Positions 7,022-13,895 of a stretch of DNA of 13,895 nucleotides are shown here, one piece after another. This DNA is from JAVBMB01 sp031552995. GTDB lineage: Bacteria > Bacillota > Clostridia > Oscillospirales > Butyricicoccaceae. The DNA is taken from NCBI GenBank assembly GCA_031552995.1, contig JAVBMB010000020.1:1-13895 (forward strand), written 5' to 3'. A program made the translations under genes and the position numbers. The notes under the pieces were generated by a model, which was given only the letters and a program-made list of their open reading frames with translations, was not told the origin of the DNA and searched no databases. Every line of letters starts with the position of its first letter. Position 1 is the stretch's first letter.

Positions 7022-7055
7022 CAGTCGGGGCATCATTGCCCCGACTGTATTTTTT
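7022..7055 (+). terminator. Intrinsic terminator after the deacetylase gene
   Basis: A perfect 11-bp stem (CAGTCGGGGCA at 7022-7032 with its complement at 7037-7047), a TCAT loop and TATTTTTT. It starts 15 bases after the stop codon. Confidence 0.92.
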
Positions 7056-7153
7056 CTTTAACTGGCGCTTGAAGTATGATATGATAGCCGCATGGCATAT
7101 GTATGGCGCGGGATAAAAACCCGGCGGCGCGAATATGCATAAACGAAACGGGG

Positions 7154-7705
7154 GTGAACGCCATAAATCTGTTCGAAAGCGGGCTGATGCTTGGGCTGCG
7201 CGACTCGCTGGCAAGCCCGGCGCTGGACAGTTTCATGCTGTTTATCTCACGGCTGGGCGACCACGGCGCGGTATTCATCGCACTTGCGCTTGTACTGCTG
7301 TGTTTCAAAACGACACGCCGCCAGGGCGCCGTGCTGGCGCTGGCGCTTATCATCGACCTGCTCGTTGTAAATGTGGCGCTCAAGCCGCTCATCTCGCGCA
7401 TCAGGCCGTATGACTTCAGCACCGAGATAATACCGTTTGCCGTCATCCCGGGCGACTGGTCTTTCCCGTCGGGCCATACGGCCGCGGCATTTGCGGCGGC
7501 AGTGTCCATGCTGCCTTTCGGCAAGAAAGCGTTTGTGCCTATGCTTGTTTTCGCGCTTTGCATGGGTTTCTCACGAGTGTATCTGCTGATGCACTACCCC
7601 AGCGATGTCGCAGCCGGGGCGATAATAGGCGCACTGTGCGGCCTTGCCGCCGATTTCATCTTTAAAAAACTGCTTCGGCGTGATATAATAATGTTTAAAG
7701 ATTAA
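7154..7705 (+). CDS. PAP2-family membrane phosphatase, probable undecaprenyl pyrophosphate phosphatase (BcrC-like)
   Basis: An integral membrane acid phosphatase of the PAP2 family; relatives with this layout dephosphorylate undecaprenyl pyrophosphate or phospholipid phosphates at the outer membrane face. All three signature motifs are intact: KPLISRIRP (7382-7408, KX6RP), PSGH (7466-7477) and SRVYLLMHYPSD (7571-7606, SRX5HX3D). About five hydrophobic helices surround them. The start is uncertain. The frame is open from an ATG at 7103, but that has no ribosome binding site and lies very close to a possible -10 (7080-7085). The GTG at 7154 gives an N-terminus that fits the family. It overlaps a strong Shine-Dalgarno-like GGGGGTGA (7150-7157), which would best serve a codon near 7163 (an ATA in frame). 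It is followed after 44 bases by uppP with no terminator, so the two are probably cotranscribed. Confidence 0.88.
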   Translation: MNAINLFESGLMLGLRDSLASPALDSFMLFISRLGDHGAVFIALALVLLCFKTTRRQGAVLALALIIDLLVVNVALKPLISRIRPYDFSTEIIPFAVIPGDWSFPSGHTAAAFAAAVSMLPFGKKAFVPMLVFALCMGFSRVYLLMHYPSDVAAGAIIGALCGLAADFIFKKLLRRDIIMFKD

Positions 7706-7749
7706 CGCGCGGTTTATCCGCGCCACGCCGCGCAAAACGGAGGAACAAA

Positions 7750-8565
7750 ATGCCAATTTGGATAGCACTACTGCTCGGCGCCGTGCAGGGCATGGCGGAG
7801 TTTTTACCCATCTCGTCGTCGGGGCATCTTGCGTTGCTGCAAAACCTGCTGGATTTTCATCAGTACGGCGACTTGATTACATTTGACATCGTGCTGCACC
7901 TTGGCACGCTTGTTTCGGTGTGTATCGCCTTTTGGACTGATATTGTCAAGCTTTTCAAATCATTTGTCGGCCTTGCGCTCGACAGGTTCAAGGTGCGCAA
8001 CAACCCCGGCAGGCGAATGTTTGTCATGCTTGTCATCGCCTGCGTGCCGCTCGTCGCCGCCGCCTTTCTTGAAGGGCTGATTGAGAGCGCGTTCTCCAGC
8101 ACGCTGTTTATCGGCGGCGCTCTGTTGTTCACGGCGGCGCTTTTGTATGTCGCCAACCGCCACGGCGGCGGATACAAGACCGAGCGTGACGCCGGCTTTT
8201 TAGACGCCTTGATTGTCGGCCTCATGCAGCTCATCGCGGTGTTCCCCGGTGTGTCGCGCAGCGGCGCGACAATCTGCGGCGGTCTTTTCACCGGGCTTAA
8301 AAGGGATTTTGCCGTCCGCTTCGCGTTTTTGATGTCGATACCCGCCGTACTCGGCGCTGTGATATTCAAGCTTCCCGATATGATAGAAGAGGGCCTGGGC
8401 GGCATAGGCATTTTGCCGTACATAGTCGGGTTTATCACGTCTGCCGTGTGCGGTTATTTCGCGATTTGGCTTGTCAAGACGCTGATGAAAAAGAACAGCT
8501 TCAAATATTTCTCGGTATACTGCGCTGTCGTCGGTGCGGTTACCATTGTTCTCAGCCTGATATAA
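7750..8565 (+). CDS. uppP: Undecaprenyl-diphosphatase (BacA family)
   Basis: This polytopic membrane enzyme recycles the carrier lipid undecaprenyl pyrophosphate to the monophosphate for peptidoglycan and other wall polymers; overproduction gives bacitracin resistance in other bacteria. At 271 aa it has normal family length. The first signature, GAVQGMAEFLPISSSGH, has the (E/Q)XXXE motif as Gln13 and Glu17, followed by the conserved His26; the second, FPGVSRSGATICGG, contains the essential Arg170. Seven or eight hydrophobic helices are visible. The ATG follows GGAGG (7739-7743) by 6 bases. It lies directly downstream of a PAP2 phosphatase that may catalyse the same reaction. The gap to ftsK (72 bases) shows no clear terminator, so read-through into ftsK is possible. 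Confidence 0.97.
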   Translation: MPIWIALLLGAVQGMAEFLPISSSGHLALLQNLLDFHQYGDLITFDIVLHLGTLVSVCIAFWTDIVKLFKSFVGLALDRFKVRNNPGRRMFVMLVIACVPLVAAAFLEGLIESAFSSTLFIGGALLFTAALLYVANRHGGGYKTERDAGFLDALIVGLMQLIAVFPGVSRSGATICGGLFTGLKRDFAVRFAFLMSIPAVLGAVIFKLPDMIEEGLGGIGILPYIVGFITSAVCGYFAIWLVKTLMKKNSFKYFSVYCAVVGAVTIVLSLI

Positions 8566-8637
8566 CTGCATAACATCCGGCTGCGGCCGGGTATACATTA
8601 AAACGGCCGCCGGCCTTGCAAGAGAGGTGCCACGACC

Positions 8638-11097
8638 TTGCCAACAACAAAAAAGAAATCAACGCCCGCAAAATCAACAAAAAAACAGGCATCCGCCCCG
8701 GCCCCGCGCATAAGACGCGAGGTGTGGGCGTTTGTCCTGTTGCTGCTCTGCCTCGTCAGCTTCCTGTCGTCGTTTGGCCTTAAGGGCTTCATGCTCGACT
8801 GGTACAGCTACATATTCGGCTCGCTCATCGGTGCCGGGTGCGACCTTATGCCCTTTACGCTGCTCGCCGCGGGGATACTGCTCATCGTCAAGCGCAAGGG
8901 CAAAGCCCGCCTGCGCGTGACATGCATTATGCTTATGCCCGTGTTGTTTGGCGCGATGCGCCATTTGCTTGAGAACACCGCGGCGTTTGCCGGCGGCCTT
9001 GCCGGGATGAACGAGCTGGCCGCAAGCGGCCGCGCCATGACGTCAGGCGGCCTTATTTCCGGCGCTCTCGCAATGTTCTCCCGCGCCGCGATATCTCAGG
9101 TGGGCGCTGTGATACTGTTTGTGCTGCTGTCGGTTGCGGCGCTGTTCATCGCATGCAATGCCACGCCCAAGACGATATTCGACCGCATAAAGGCCATGCG
9201 GCCCGCGCCAGAACCGGACGAGCCGCCGCAGATTAAAACAGCGCCGCAGCCGAAGCCCGTTTCGAGGGCGAAGCCGCGAGAGGCGGGCATCGATGTCGAC
9301 ATCGACATCGATGATGTAACGCGGCGCACGCCGGACAAAGGCGGATACGCCAACTCTTCAATCGCGCCGCCGAATGTCCCCACACCGGCCGAGGCGCTGC
9401 GCGGCATAGCCCAGGCCGAAAAGACCGACGAGCGCGTCGCCGCCGCGGCGGGCGCGCAGTCTTCGCCGCGCCGCGACCCAACCGCGCCAATCGTGCCGCA
9501 TTTCGAGACAAATCAAGCCGAGATATCGCTGCCCGGCACGGCCGAGCCCAGACAGGAGAGCAACCCCCAGGCGGACGAGCCGCCCGTCGAGCAGCTTATT
9601 CAGGACGCGCTGAGCGGCAACGAGACGCCCGACTACCTTTACCCGCCGCTGACACTGCTTCAGCAGGGGAGCGGCAAGCCGGCGGGGCTTGAGGAATCGA
9701 CGCAAAAATATGCCGACCGGCTAATCGACACTTTGCAGAGCTTTGGTGTCGAGGCCACCGTTATTGATATCACCTGCGGCCCGACCGTCACGCGCTACGA
9801 GCTTCAGCTTCAGCGCGGCATCAAGTTCGCAAGAGTCACCAATCTGTCGGACGATATCGCCCTCGCGCTTGGCGCGCGCGGCGTCAGGGTGTCGACCATC
9901 CCGGACAAAAATGCCGTCGGCGTCGAGGTGCCGAACGACCAGCAGGAGCTTGTGACCGTGCGCGACGTTCTAAGCTCGTCTCAATTTAAGAACGGCGCTT
10001 CGAAGCTCAGCTTCGCTGTCGGCAAGGATATAAGCGGCACATTCATCGTCGGCGATATCGCGCGCATGCCGCATATGCTGATAGCCGGTACGACCGGCTC
10101 GGGCAAGTCGGTATGCGTCAACAGCATACTTATCAGCCTGCTGTACAAATCCACCCCGGACGAAGTGCGCCTGATAATGATTGACCCGAAAATGATAGAG
10201 CTGGGCGTCTATAACGGCGTGCCGCACCTGTTGATACCGGTCGTCACCGACCCGCGCAAGGCCGCCGGCGCGCTGAACTGGGCCGTAACCGAGATGATGC
10301 ATCGTTACCGGCTGTTCTCCGAAATCAACGCGCGAGACCTTGCCAGCTACAACCGCGAGGTCGAAAAACGAGGAGAGGGAACCGTGCTTCCGCAGATTGT
10401 TATCGTCATTGACGAGCTCAGCGACCTGATGGTCGCGGCGCGCAGCGAGGTCGAGGAGGCAATAATCCGCATCGCGCAGATGGCGCGCGCCGCCGGAATG
10501 CACCTGATTATCGCGACACAGCGCCCGTCGGCCGACGTCATAACCGGCCTGATGAAGACAAATATCCCGTCGAGGATTGCGTTTGCCGTCGCCTCGGCAA
10601 TAGATTCACGCATTATTCTGGACCAGATGGGCGCCGAAAAGCTGATAGGCAAAGGCGACATGCTGTACGCCCCGCTGGGCGGCGGCAAGCCGCAGCGTAT
10701 ACAGGGCTGCTTCGTCACCGACCGCGAGGTCGAGGAGGTCGTCAGCTTCATCAAGCAAAGCGGCCAGGCCGATTACTCGGAGGAGATTATGACGCATATC
10801 GAGCGCCAGGCTGAAGCTGGCGGCGCGTCCGCATCCGGGGGCGATTTGCCGTCAGGCAATGGCGCCGATTCCGACGACGAGCTGCTGCCCGCCGCGATTG
10901 AAATTATCGTCGAGGGCGGTCAGGCGTCTGTAAGTATGCTTCAGCGCAGGCTGAAGCTGGGCTACGCGCGCGCCGCGCGGCTTGTGGACGAAATGGAGGC
11001 GCGCGGTATTGTCGGCCCGCATGAGGGCTCGAAGCCGCGAGAGGTGCTTATAACTCGCGACCAGTGGAAGGAAATGGTTCTTCGGAAATCAGATTAA
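8638..11097 (+). CDS. ftsK: FtsK/SpoIIIE family septal DNA translocase
   Basis: An ATP-driven motor that pumps chromosomal DNA through the closing septum at division or into the forespore. The 819-aa protein starts with a Lys-rich tail, then four or five membrane helices (about 29-47, 57-84, 92-108, 138-172). A charged linker (about 180-320) contains the acidic stretch DVDIDIDD. The motor begins at about 340 with the alpha domain, includes the family motif IPDKNAVGVEVPN, Walker A GTTGSGKS (484-491, Lys490) and Walker B IVIVIDE (Asp592, Glu593). The gamma winged-helix domain, which reads polar DNA sequences, spans about 746-815 (ASVSMLQRRLKLGYARAARL). The start is a TTG after AGAGAGGTG (8621-8629), the only well-placed site. 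Sequence alone does not separate an FtsK role from a SpoIIIE role. Confidence 0.97.
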   Translation: MPTTKKKSTPAKSTKKQASAPAPRIRREVWAFVLLLLCLVSFLSSFGLKGFMLDWYSYIFGSLIGAGCDLMPFTLLAAGILLIVKRKGKARLRVTCIMLMPVLFGAMRHLLENTAAFAGGLAGMNELAASGRAMTSGGLISGALAMFSRAAISQVGAVILFVLLSVAALFIACNATPKTIFDRIKAMRPAPEPDEPPQIKTAPQPKPVSRAKPREAGIDVDIDIDDVTRRTPDKGGYANSSIAPPNVPTPAEALRGIAQAEKTDERVAAAAGAQSSPRRDPTAPIVPHFETNQAEISLPGTAEPRQESNPQADEPPVEQLIQDALSGNETPDYLYPPLTLLQQGSGKPAGLEESTQKYADRLIDTLQSFGVEATVIDITCGPTVTRYELQLQRGIKFARVTNLSDDIALALGARGVRVSTIPDKNAVGVEVPNDQQELVTVRDVLSSSQFKNGASKLSFAVGKDISGTFIVGDIARMPHMLIAGTTGSGKSVCVNSILISLLYKSTPDEVRLIMIDPKMIELGVYNGVPHLLIPVVTDPRKAAGALNWAVTEMMHRYRLFSEINARDLASYNREVEKRGEGTVLPQIVIVIDELSDLMVAARSEVEEAIIRIAQMARAAGMHLIIATQRPSADVITGLMKTNIPSRIAFAVASAIDSRIILDQMGAEKLIGKGDMLYAPLGGGKPQRIQGCFVTDREVEEVVSFIKQSGQADYSEEIMTHIERQAEAGGASASGGDLPSGNGADSDDELLPAAIEIIVEGGQASVSMLQRRLKLGYARAARLVDEMEARGIVGPHEGSKPREVLITRDQWKEMVLRKSD

Positions 11098-11102
11098 TAT
11101 AC

Positions 11103-11131
11103 TTAACACAATAGTATAATTAAATTATACT
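11103..11131 (+). promoter_or_regulatory. Sigma-A-type promoter of the flavin reductase/ygiQ unit
   Basis: TTAACA (11103-11108), a 17-base spacer and TATACT (11126-11131). A second TATAAT at 11115-11120 lacks a good -35. The start site would lie near 11138, giving a short leader of about 25 bases. Confidence 0.65.
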
Positions 11132-11132
11132 A
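11112..11132. promoter_or_regulatory. 21-bp inverted repeat in the promoter, probable repressor operator
   Basis: Perfect 9-base arms, TAGTATAAT and ATTATACTA, around a TAA centre. It fills the spacer and covers the -10, the classical position for a repressor that blocks RNA polymerase. The size and symmetry fit a TetR- or MarR-type dimer. No regulator gene is adjacent. Part of the symmetry could arise by chance because the stretch is AT-rich and contains two -10-like hexamers. Confidence 0.6.
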
Positions 11133-11161
11133 GATGTAATATAAATCAGGAGGCGGACATA

Positions 11162-11677
11162 ATGATGGATTTTAAGAAAATTGACCCAAAGGAGCTTGGC
11201 GGCAATGTATTTGGGATGTACGACGACGACTGGGCGCTTGTCACTGCCGGCGTGCCGGGAAGCTATAACACAATGACGATTTCGTGGGGTGGCCTCGGCT
11301 GGCTGTGGGGCCTGCCCGTCAGCTTTACCTTCGTCCGCAAAACCCGCCATACCTATAAGTTTATGGAGGATAACGACACATTCTCCCTTTGCTTCTTTGC
11401 CGGCGAAAGCTGCAAGGACCAGCTTATGACGCTTGGCACAAAGTCCGGGCGCGACATCGACAAGATGAACGAATCCGGCCTGACGCCGATATGGGTGGAC
11501 GGTGTGCCAGCCTATGCCGAGGCGTCGGCGATTCTTGTATGCAAAAAGCTGTACGACGGCCAGTTTGACGCAGGCAAAATCCCGGCCGATATCAAAAAAG
11601 CCGCGTACCCCGGCACGAACCCGGATGAAGTGCATGTGGAATATATCTCGCAGGTAATTGCCTGCTATGTCAAGTGA
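11162..11677 (+). CDS. Flavin reductase-like FMN-binding protein
   Basis: A 171-aa cytoplasmic protein of the flavin reductase-like FMN-binding split-barrel superfamily. Such proteins bind FMN as a dimer and use NAD(P)H to reduce flavin or small substrates; the physiological substrate here is unknown. The segment NTMTISWGGLG (36-46) and the GTKSGRDIDK motif (92-101) match the subgroup common in anaerobic Bacillota. WALVTAG (24-30) and the conserved FVRKTRHTYKFME (57-69) contribute to the flavin site in relatives. AGGAGG (11148-11153) is 8 bases before the first of two tandem ATG codons, so 11162 is preferred over 11165. Its TGA overlaps the GTG of the next gene, which implies translational coupling. 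Expression is probably controlled by the operator in its promoter. Confidence 0.9.
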   Translation: MMDFKKIDPKELGGNVFGMYDDDWALVTAGVPGSYNTMTISWGGLGWLWGLPVSFTFVRKTRHTYKFMEDNDTFSLCFFAGESCKDQLMTLGTKSGRDIDKMNESGLTPIWVDGVPAYAEASAILVCKKLYDGQFDAGKIPADIKKAAYPGTNPDEVHVEYISQVIACYVK

Positions 11678-13895
11678 GTGAGCGCGATTTATTCCTGCCG
11701 GTCTCGCGAGAGGATATGCTCTCGCGAGGCTGGTATTATTATGACTTTTTGTTCATAACCGGCGATGCATATGTTGACCATCCGTCGTTCGGCACCGCAG
11801 TTATTTCGCGCGTGCTCGAAAAAGCGGGCTTCCGCGTCGCAATACTGTCCCAGCCGGATTTCCGCAGCGCGGACGCCGTCGCCGCTATGGGGCGCCCGCG
11901 CCTTGCGGCGCTTGTCAACGCCGGGAATATAGACTCGATGGTTGCCCACTACACGGCGGCGAAGAAACGCCGCTCAAGCGACAGCTATACGCCGGGCGGG
12001 CAGCCGGGCAGGCGCCCCGACAGGGCGGTTATTGTCTACTCGCAGCTTGTCCGGCAAGCGTTCCCCGGCCTGCCGGTGATAATCGGCGGGCTTGAGGCAT
12101 CGCTGAGGCGCTTTGCGCACTATGACTACTGGGATGACAAGGTGCGCCGCTCGATTTTGGAGGACAGCGGAGCCGATTTGCTTTGCTTTGGCATGGGTGA
12201 AACGTCGATGACCGACATAGCCAAACGTCTTAAAAAAGGCCAGGCGGTTGAGTCAATTACCGACGTTCGCGGCACGGCATTTATTGCGGCGTCCCCGGGT
12301 GTGTGCGCGTTTGAGGATTACATCACGCTGCCCACGCGTGAGCAGGCCGAGCAAAGCAAGCTGGCATACGCCGCTGCCGCTATGACTCAGCAGACAGAAA
12401 ACGACGCATTTCGCGGCAGGGCGCTTGCGCAACAGAGCGGGGCGCGGTATTTGATTCAAAACCCTCCGGCTCTGCCTCTTGAGGGTGACGCGCTTGACGC
12501 CGTATACGCACTGCCGTACACACGGAATTATCACCCAGATTACGAGGCCCAGGGCGGCGTCGCCGCTATCGAGGAGGTAAAGTTCTCGATAATACACAAC
12601 CGCGGCTGCTTTGGCGGCTGCAACTTCTGCGCGCTGACGATGCATCAGGGGCGCTATGTCTCATCCCGCAGCCATGCATCTGTTTTGCGCGAGGCCGGGC
12701 AGATAGCCGGCGAAGACGATTTCAAGGGATATATACACGATGTCGGCGGCCCGACGGCAAACTTCCGCGCGCCGGCGTGCAAAAAGCAAAAGCAGCTAGG
12801 TGCGTGCGCCGACAGGCAATGCCTGTTCCCGACACCATGCCCAAGCTTGCAGGCGTCACATGCCGATTATCTGTCGCTTCTGCGCAAGCTGCGGCAGATA
12901 AAGGGCGTTAAAAAGGTGTTTATCCGCAGCGGCATCCGCTATGACTTTATGATGCAGGACAAGAGCGGTGACTTCTTTAACGAGCTTGTCACCCACCACG
13001 TCAGCGGGCAGCTTAAGGTCGCGCCGGAGCATATAAGCCACGAGGTCTTGCACTGCATGGGGAAGCCGTTCTCCGATGTGTACGAGCGGTTTGGCAAGCG
13101 ATATTACGAGCTGTGCGAAAAGGCGGGCAAAGAGCAATATCTCGTCCCGTACCTCATGTCGTCGCATCCGGGCAGCAGGCTCGGCGACGCCGTAGAGCTT
13201 GCGTTGTACCTTAAGCGCAATCGGCTGAACCCGCAGCAGGTGCAGGATTTTTATCCGACGCCAGGTTCGATTTCCACCGCAATGTACTACACCGGCCTGG
13301 ACCCGCGCACGATGCACCCGGTATATGTCGCCCACACGGCGGAGGAAAAACAGATGCAGTGGGCGCTGCTTCAGTTCCGCAACCCGAAAAACCGCGAAAC
13401 GGTGATAAAGGCTCTGCAAGCCGCCGGACGGGAAGACCTCATCGGCGGCGGGCCGGACTGCCTTGTGCGCGGCGCAAAACCGGCTGCGCAGACGGCGGAG
13501 CCGGCTGAAAAGCCGAACATCAGCCCGGAGAAAAAGGGCGCGGCCGGACAAAAAACGTCCGAAAGGCGGCATACGCCAAAAAATAAGCCGGACAGGCCCG
13601 CTGATAAAAAGCCGGCGGAGAAAGACACTTCGGAGCGCGGCGGGGACGGACCCCGGCAGGGTAAAATGCGCGGAGAGAGGAAGCCGACGGGCGGCACCGG
13701 CACGCCGAAAACGCGCGATGACAAGTCGGCGGGCAAAAGCTCATTTGACCGCAAACGGTTTGAAAAGGATACAAACGGAAAAACCCCGACGGGCGGTAAA
13801 CCGCCTGCCGCAAAACCGCACGATAAAAAGCAGGCGGGCAAAAGCTCATTTGACCGCAAACGGTTTGAAAAGGATACAAACGGAAAAAACCCGAC
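11674..13895 (+). CDS. ygiQ: YgiQ-family radical SAM protein (3' end outside window)
   Basis: The frame is open to the right edge (740 codons). The start is the GTG at 11674, which overlaps the stop of the flavin reductase gene (GTGA) and yields MSERDLFLPVSREDM, matching the YgiQ N-terminus. Conserved N-terminal blocks follow: FITGDAYVDHPSFG, NAGNIDSMVAHYT and GGLEASLRRFAHYDYWDDKV. The 4Fe-4S/SAM motif CFGGCNFC gives Cys312, Cys316 and Cys319. A second Cys cluster at 369-389 (C-X8-C-X4-C-X5-C) and KVFIRSGIRYDF are typical of the family. YgiQ proteins are widespread, but their reaction is not established. The recognisable core ends near residue 600. Beyond it is a tail of at least 140 residues, rich in Lys, Pro, Gly and Ala, with tandem repeats; basic low-complexity tails are common in YgiQ relatives. 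There is no strong ribosome binding site, so translation probably depends on the upstream gene. Confidence 0.94.
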   Translation, partial: MSERDLFLPVSREDMLSRGWYYYDFLFITGDAYVDHPSFGTAVISRVLEKAGFRVAILSQPDFRSADAVAAMGRPRLAALVNAGNIDSMVAHYTAAKKRRSSDSYTPGGQPGRRPDRAVIVYSQLVRQAFPGLPVIIGGLEASLRRFAHYDYWDDKVRRSILEDSGADLLCFGMGETSMTDIAKRLKKGQAVESITDVRGTAFIAASPGVCAFEDYITLPTREQAEQSKLAYAAAAMTQQTENDAFRGRALAQQSGARYLIQNPPALPLEGDALDAVYALPYTRNYHPDYEAQGGVAAIEEVKFSIIHNRGCFGGCNFCALTMHQGRYVSSRSHASVLREAGQIAGEDDFKGYIHDVGGPTANFRAPACKKQKQLGACADRQCLFPTPCPSLQASHADYLSLLRKLRQIKGVKKVFIRSGIRYDFMMQDKSGDFFNELVTHHVSGQLKVAPEHISHEVLHCMGKPFSDVYERFGKRYYELCEKAGKEQYLVPYLMSSHPGSRLGDAVELALYLKRNRLNPQQVQDFYPTPGSISTAMYYTGLDPRTMHPVYVAHTAEEKQMQWALLQFRNPKNRETVIKALQAAGREDLIGGGPDCLVRGAKPAAQTAEPAEKPNISPEKKGAAGQKTSERRHTPKNKPDRPADKKPAEKDTSERGGDGPRQGKMRGERKPTGGTGTPKTRDDKSAGKSSFDRKRFEKDTNGKTPTGGKPPAAKPHDKKQAGKSSFDRKRFEKDTNGKNP
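13684..13895 (+). repeat. In-frame tandem repeats (102 and 105 bases, 34-35 aa) in the YgiQ tail
   Basis: Two units, at 13684-13785 and 13786-13890, and the start of a third (13891 onward) each begin with Pro-Thr-Gly-Gly in the complete copies. Within them, bases 13728-13783 are identical to 13833-13888 (56 of 56), and after one mismatch the next six bases match up to the window end. The shared peptide is AGKSSFDRKRFEKDTNGK. The 5' parts of the units have diverged more (PTGGTGTPKTRDDK against PTGGKPPAAKPHDKK). The array continues past the edge, so the copy number is unknown. Confidence 0.93.

Noticed and set aside
7708..7725. GCGCGG/CCGCGC hairpin between the PAP2 gene and uppP
   Set aside because: Six-bp stem without a T-run, so not a terminator; probably chance in GC-rich DNA.
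8575..8617. GC-rich inverted repeats before ftsK (CCGGC/GCCGG and GGCC repeats)
   Set aside because: Stems of four or five bp only and no T-run; not enough to call a terminator or attenuator.
9288..9320. Palindromic ATCGATGTCGAC-type run inside ftsK
   Set aside because: Explained by codons for the acidic stretch DVDIDIDD in the linker.

Overview
The window looks like an ordinary chromosomal stretch from a GC-rich member of the Clostridia (Bacillota), possibly an Oscillospiraceae-like gut lineage. The reasons are purine-rich Shine-Dalgarno sites, a class B sortase, several lipobox lipoproteins, a FtsK/SpoIIIE translocase followed by a flavin reductase-type gene, and a LexA box of the Gram-positive GAAC-N4-GTTC type. 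The genus assignment is inference; no rRNA or marker gene is present. I see no tRNA, rRNA, CRISPR array, IS element or phage gene.

Left part (1-4017). A TetR-family repressor runs off the left edge on the minus strand. Divergent from it is a two-gene plus-strand unit: a class B sortase on a Pro/Thr-rich stalk, then a lipoprotein with a C39-like cysteine peptidase domain. It ends at a strong intrinsic terminator. A nearly perfect 40-bp palindrome follows, then a minus-strand gene for a small, unrecognised exported protein.

Middle (4018-8565). The unknown gene and a Y-family DNA polymerase (dinB type) are divergently transcribed. The polymerase has a textbook promoter with two LexA boxes, so it is almost certainly an SOS gene. 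Next come a PdaC-like polysaccharide deacetylase lipoprotein with its own promoter and terminator, a PAP2 phosphatase, and uppP. The last two belong to unrelated families, but both can make enzymes that recycle undecaprenyl pyrophosphate, so this block is about cell wall carrier lipid and peptidoglycan or glycan editing.

Right part (8566-13895). ftsK encodes the septal DNA translocase. After a promoter with a 21-bp inverted repeat between and over its -35 and -10 elements comes a flavin reductase-like FMN protein. Its stop overlaps the GTG start of a YgiQ-family radical SAM protein (GTGA overlap), which continues past the right edge. The C-terminal tail of that protein is Lys/Pro/Gly-rich and carries near-identical tandem repeats.

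The most useful second-look items are the double LexA site, the operator in the flavin reductase promoter, the tandem repeats in the YgiQ tail, the sortase/C39 pair, the uncharacterised exported protein and the long palindrome. I do not see a clear new multi-gene system.
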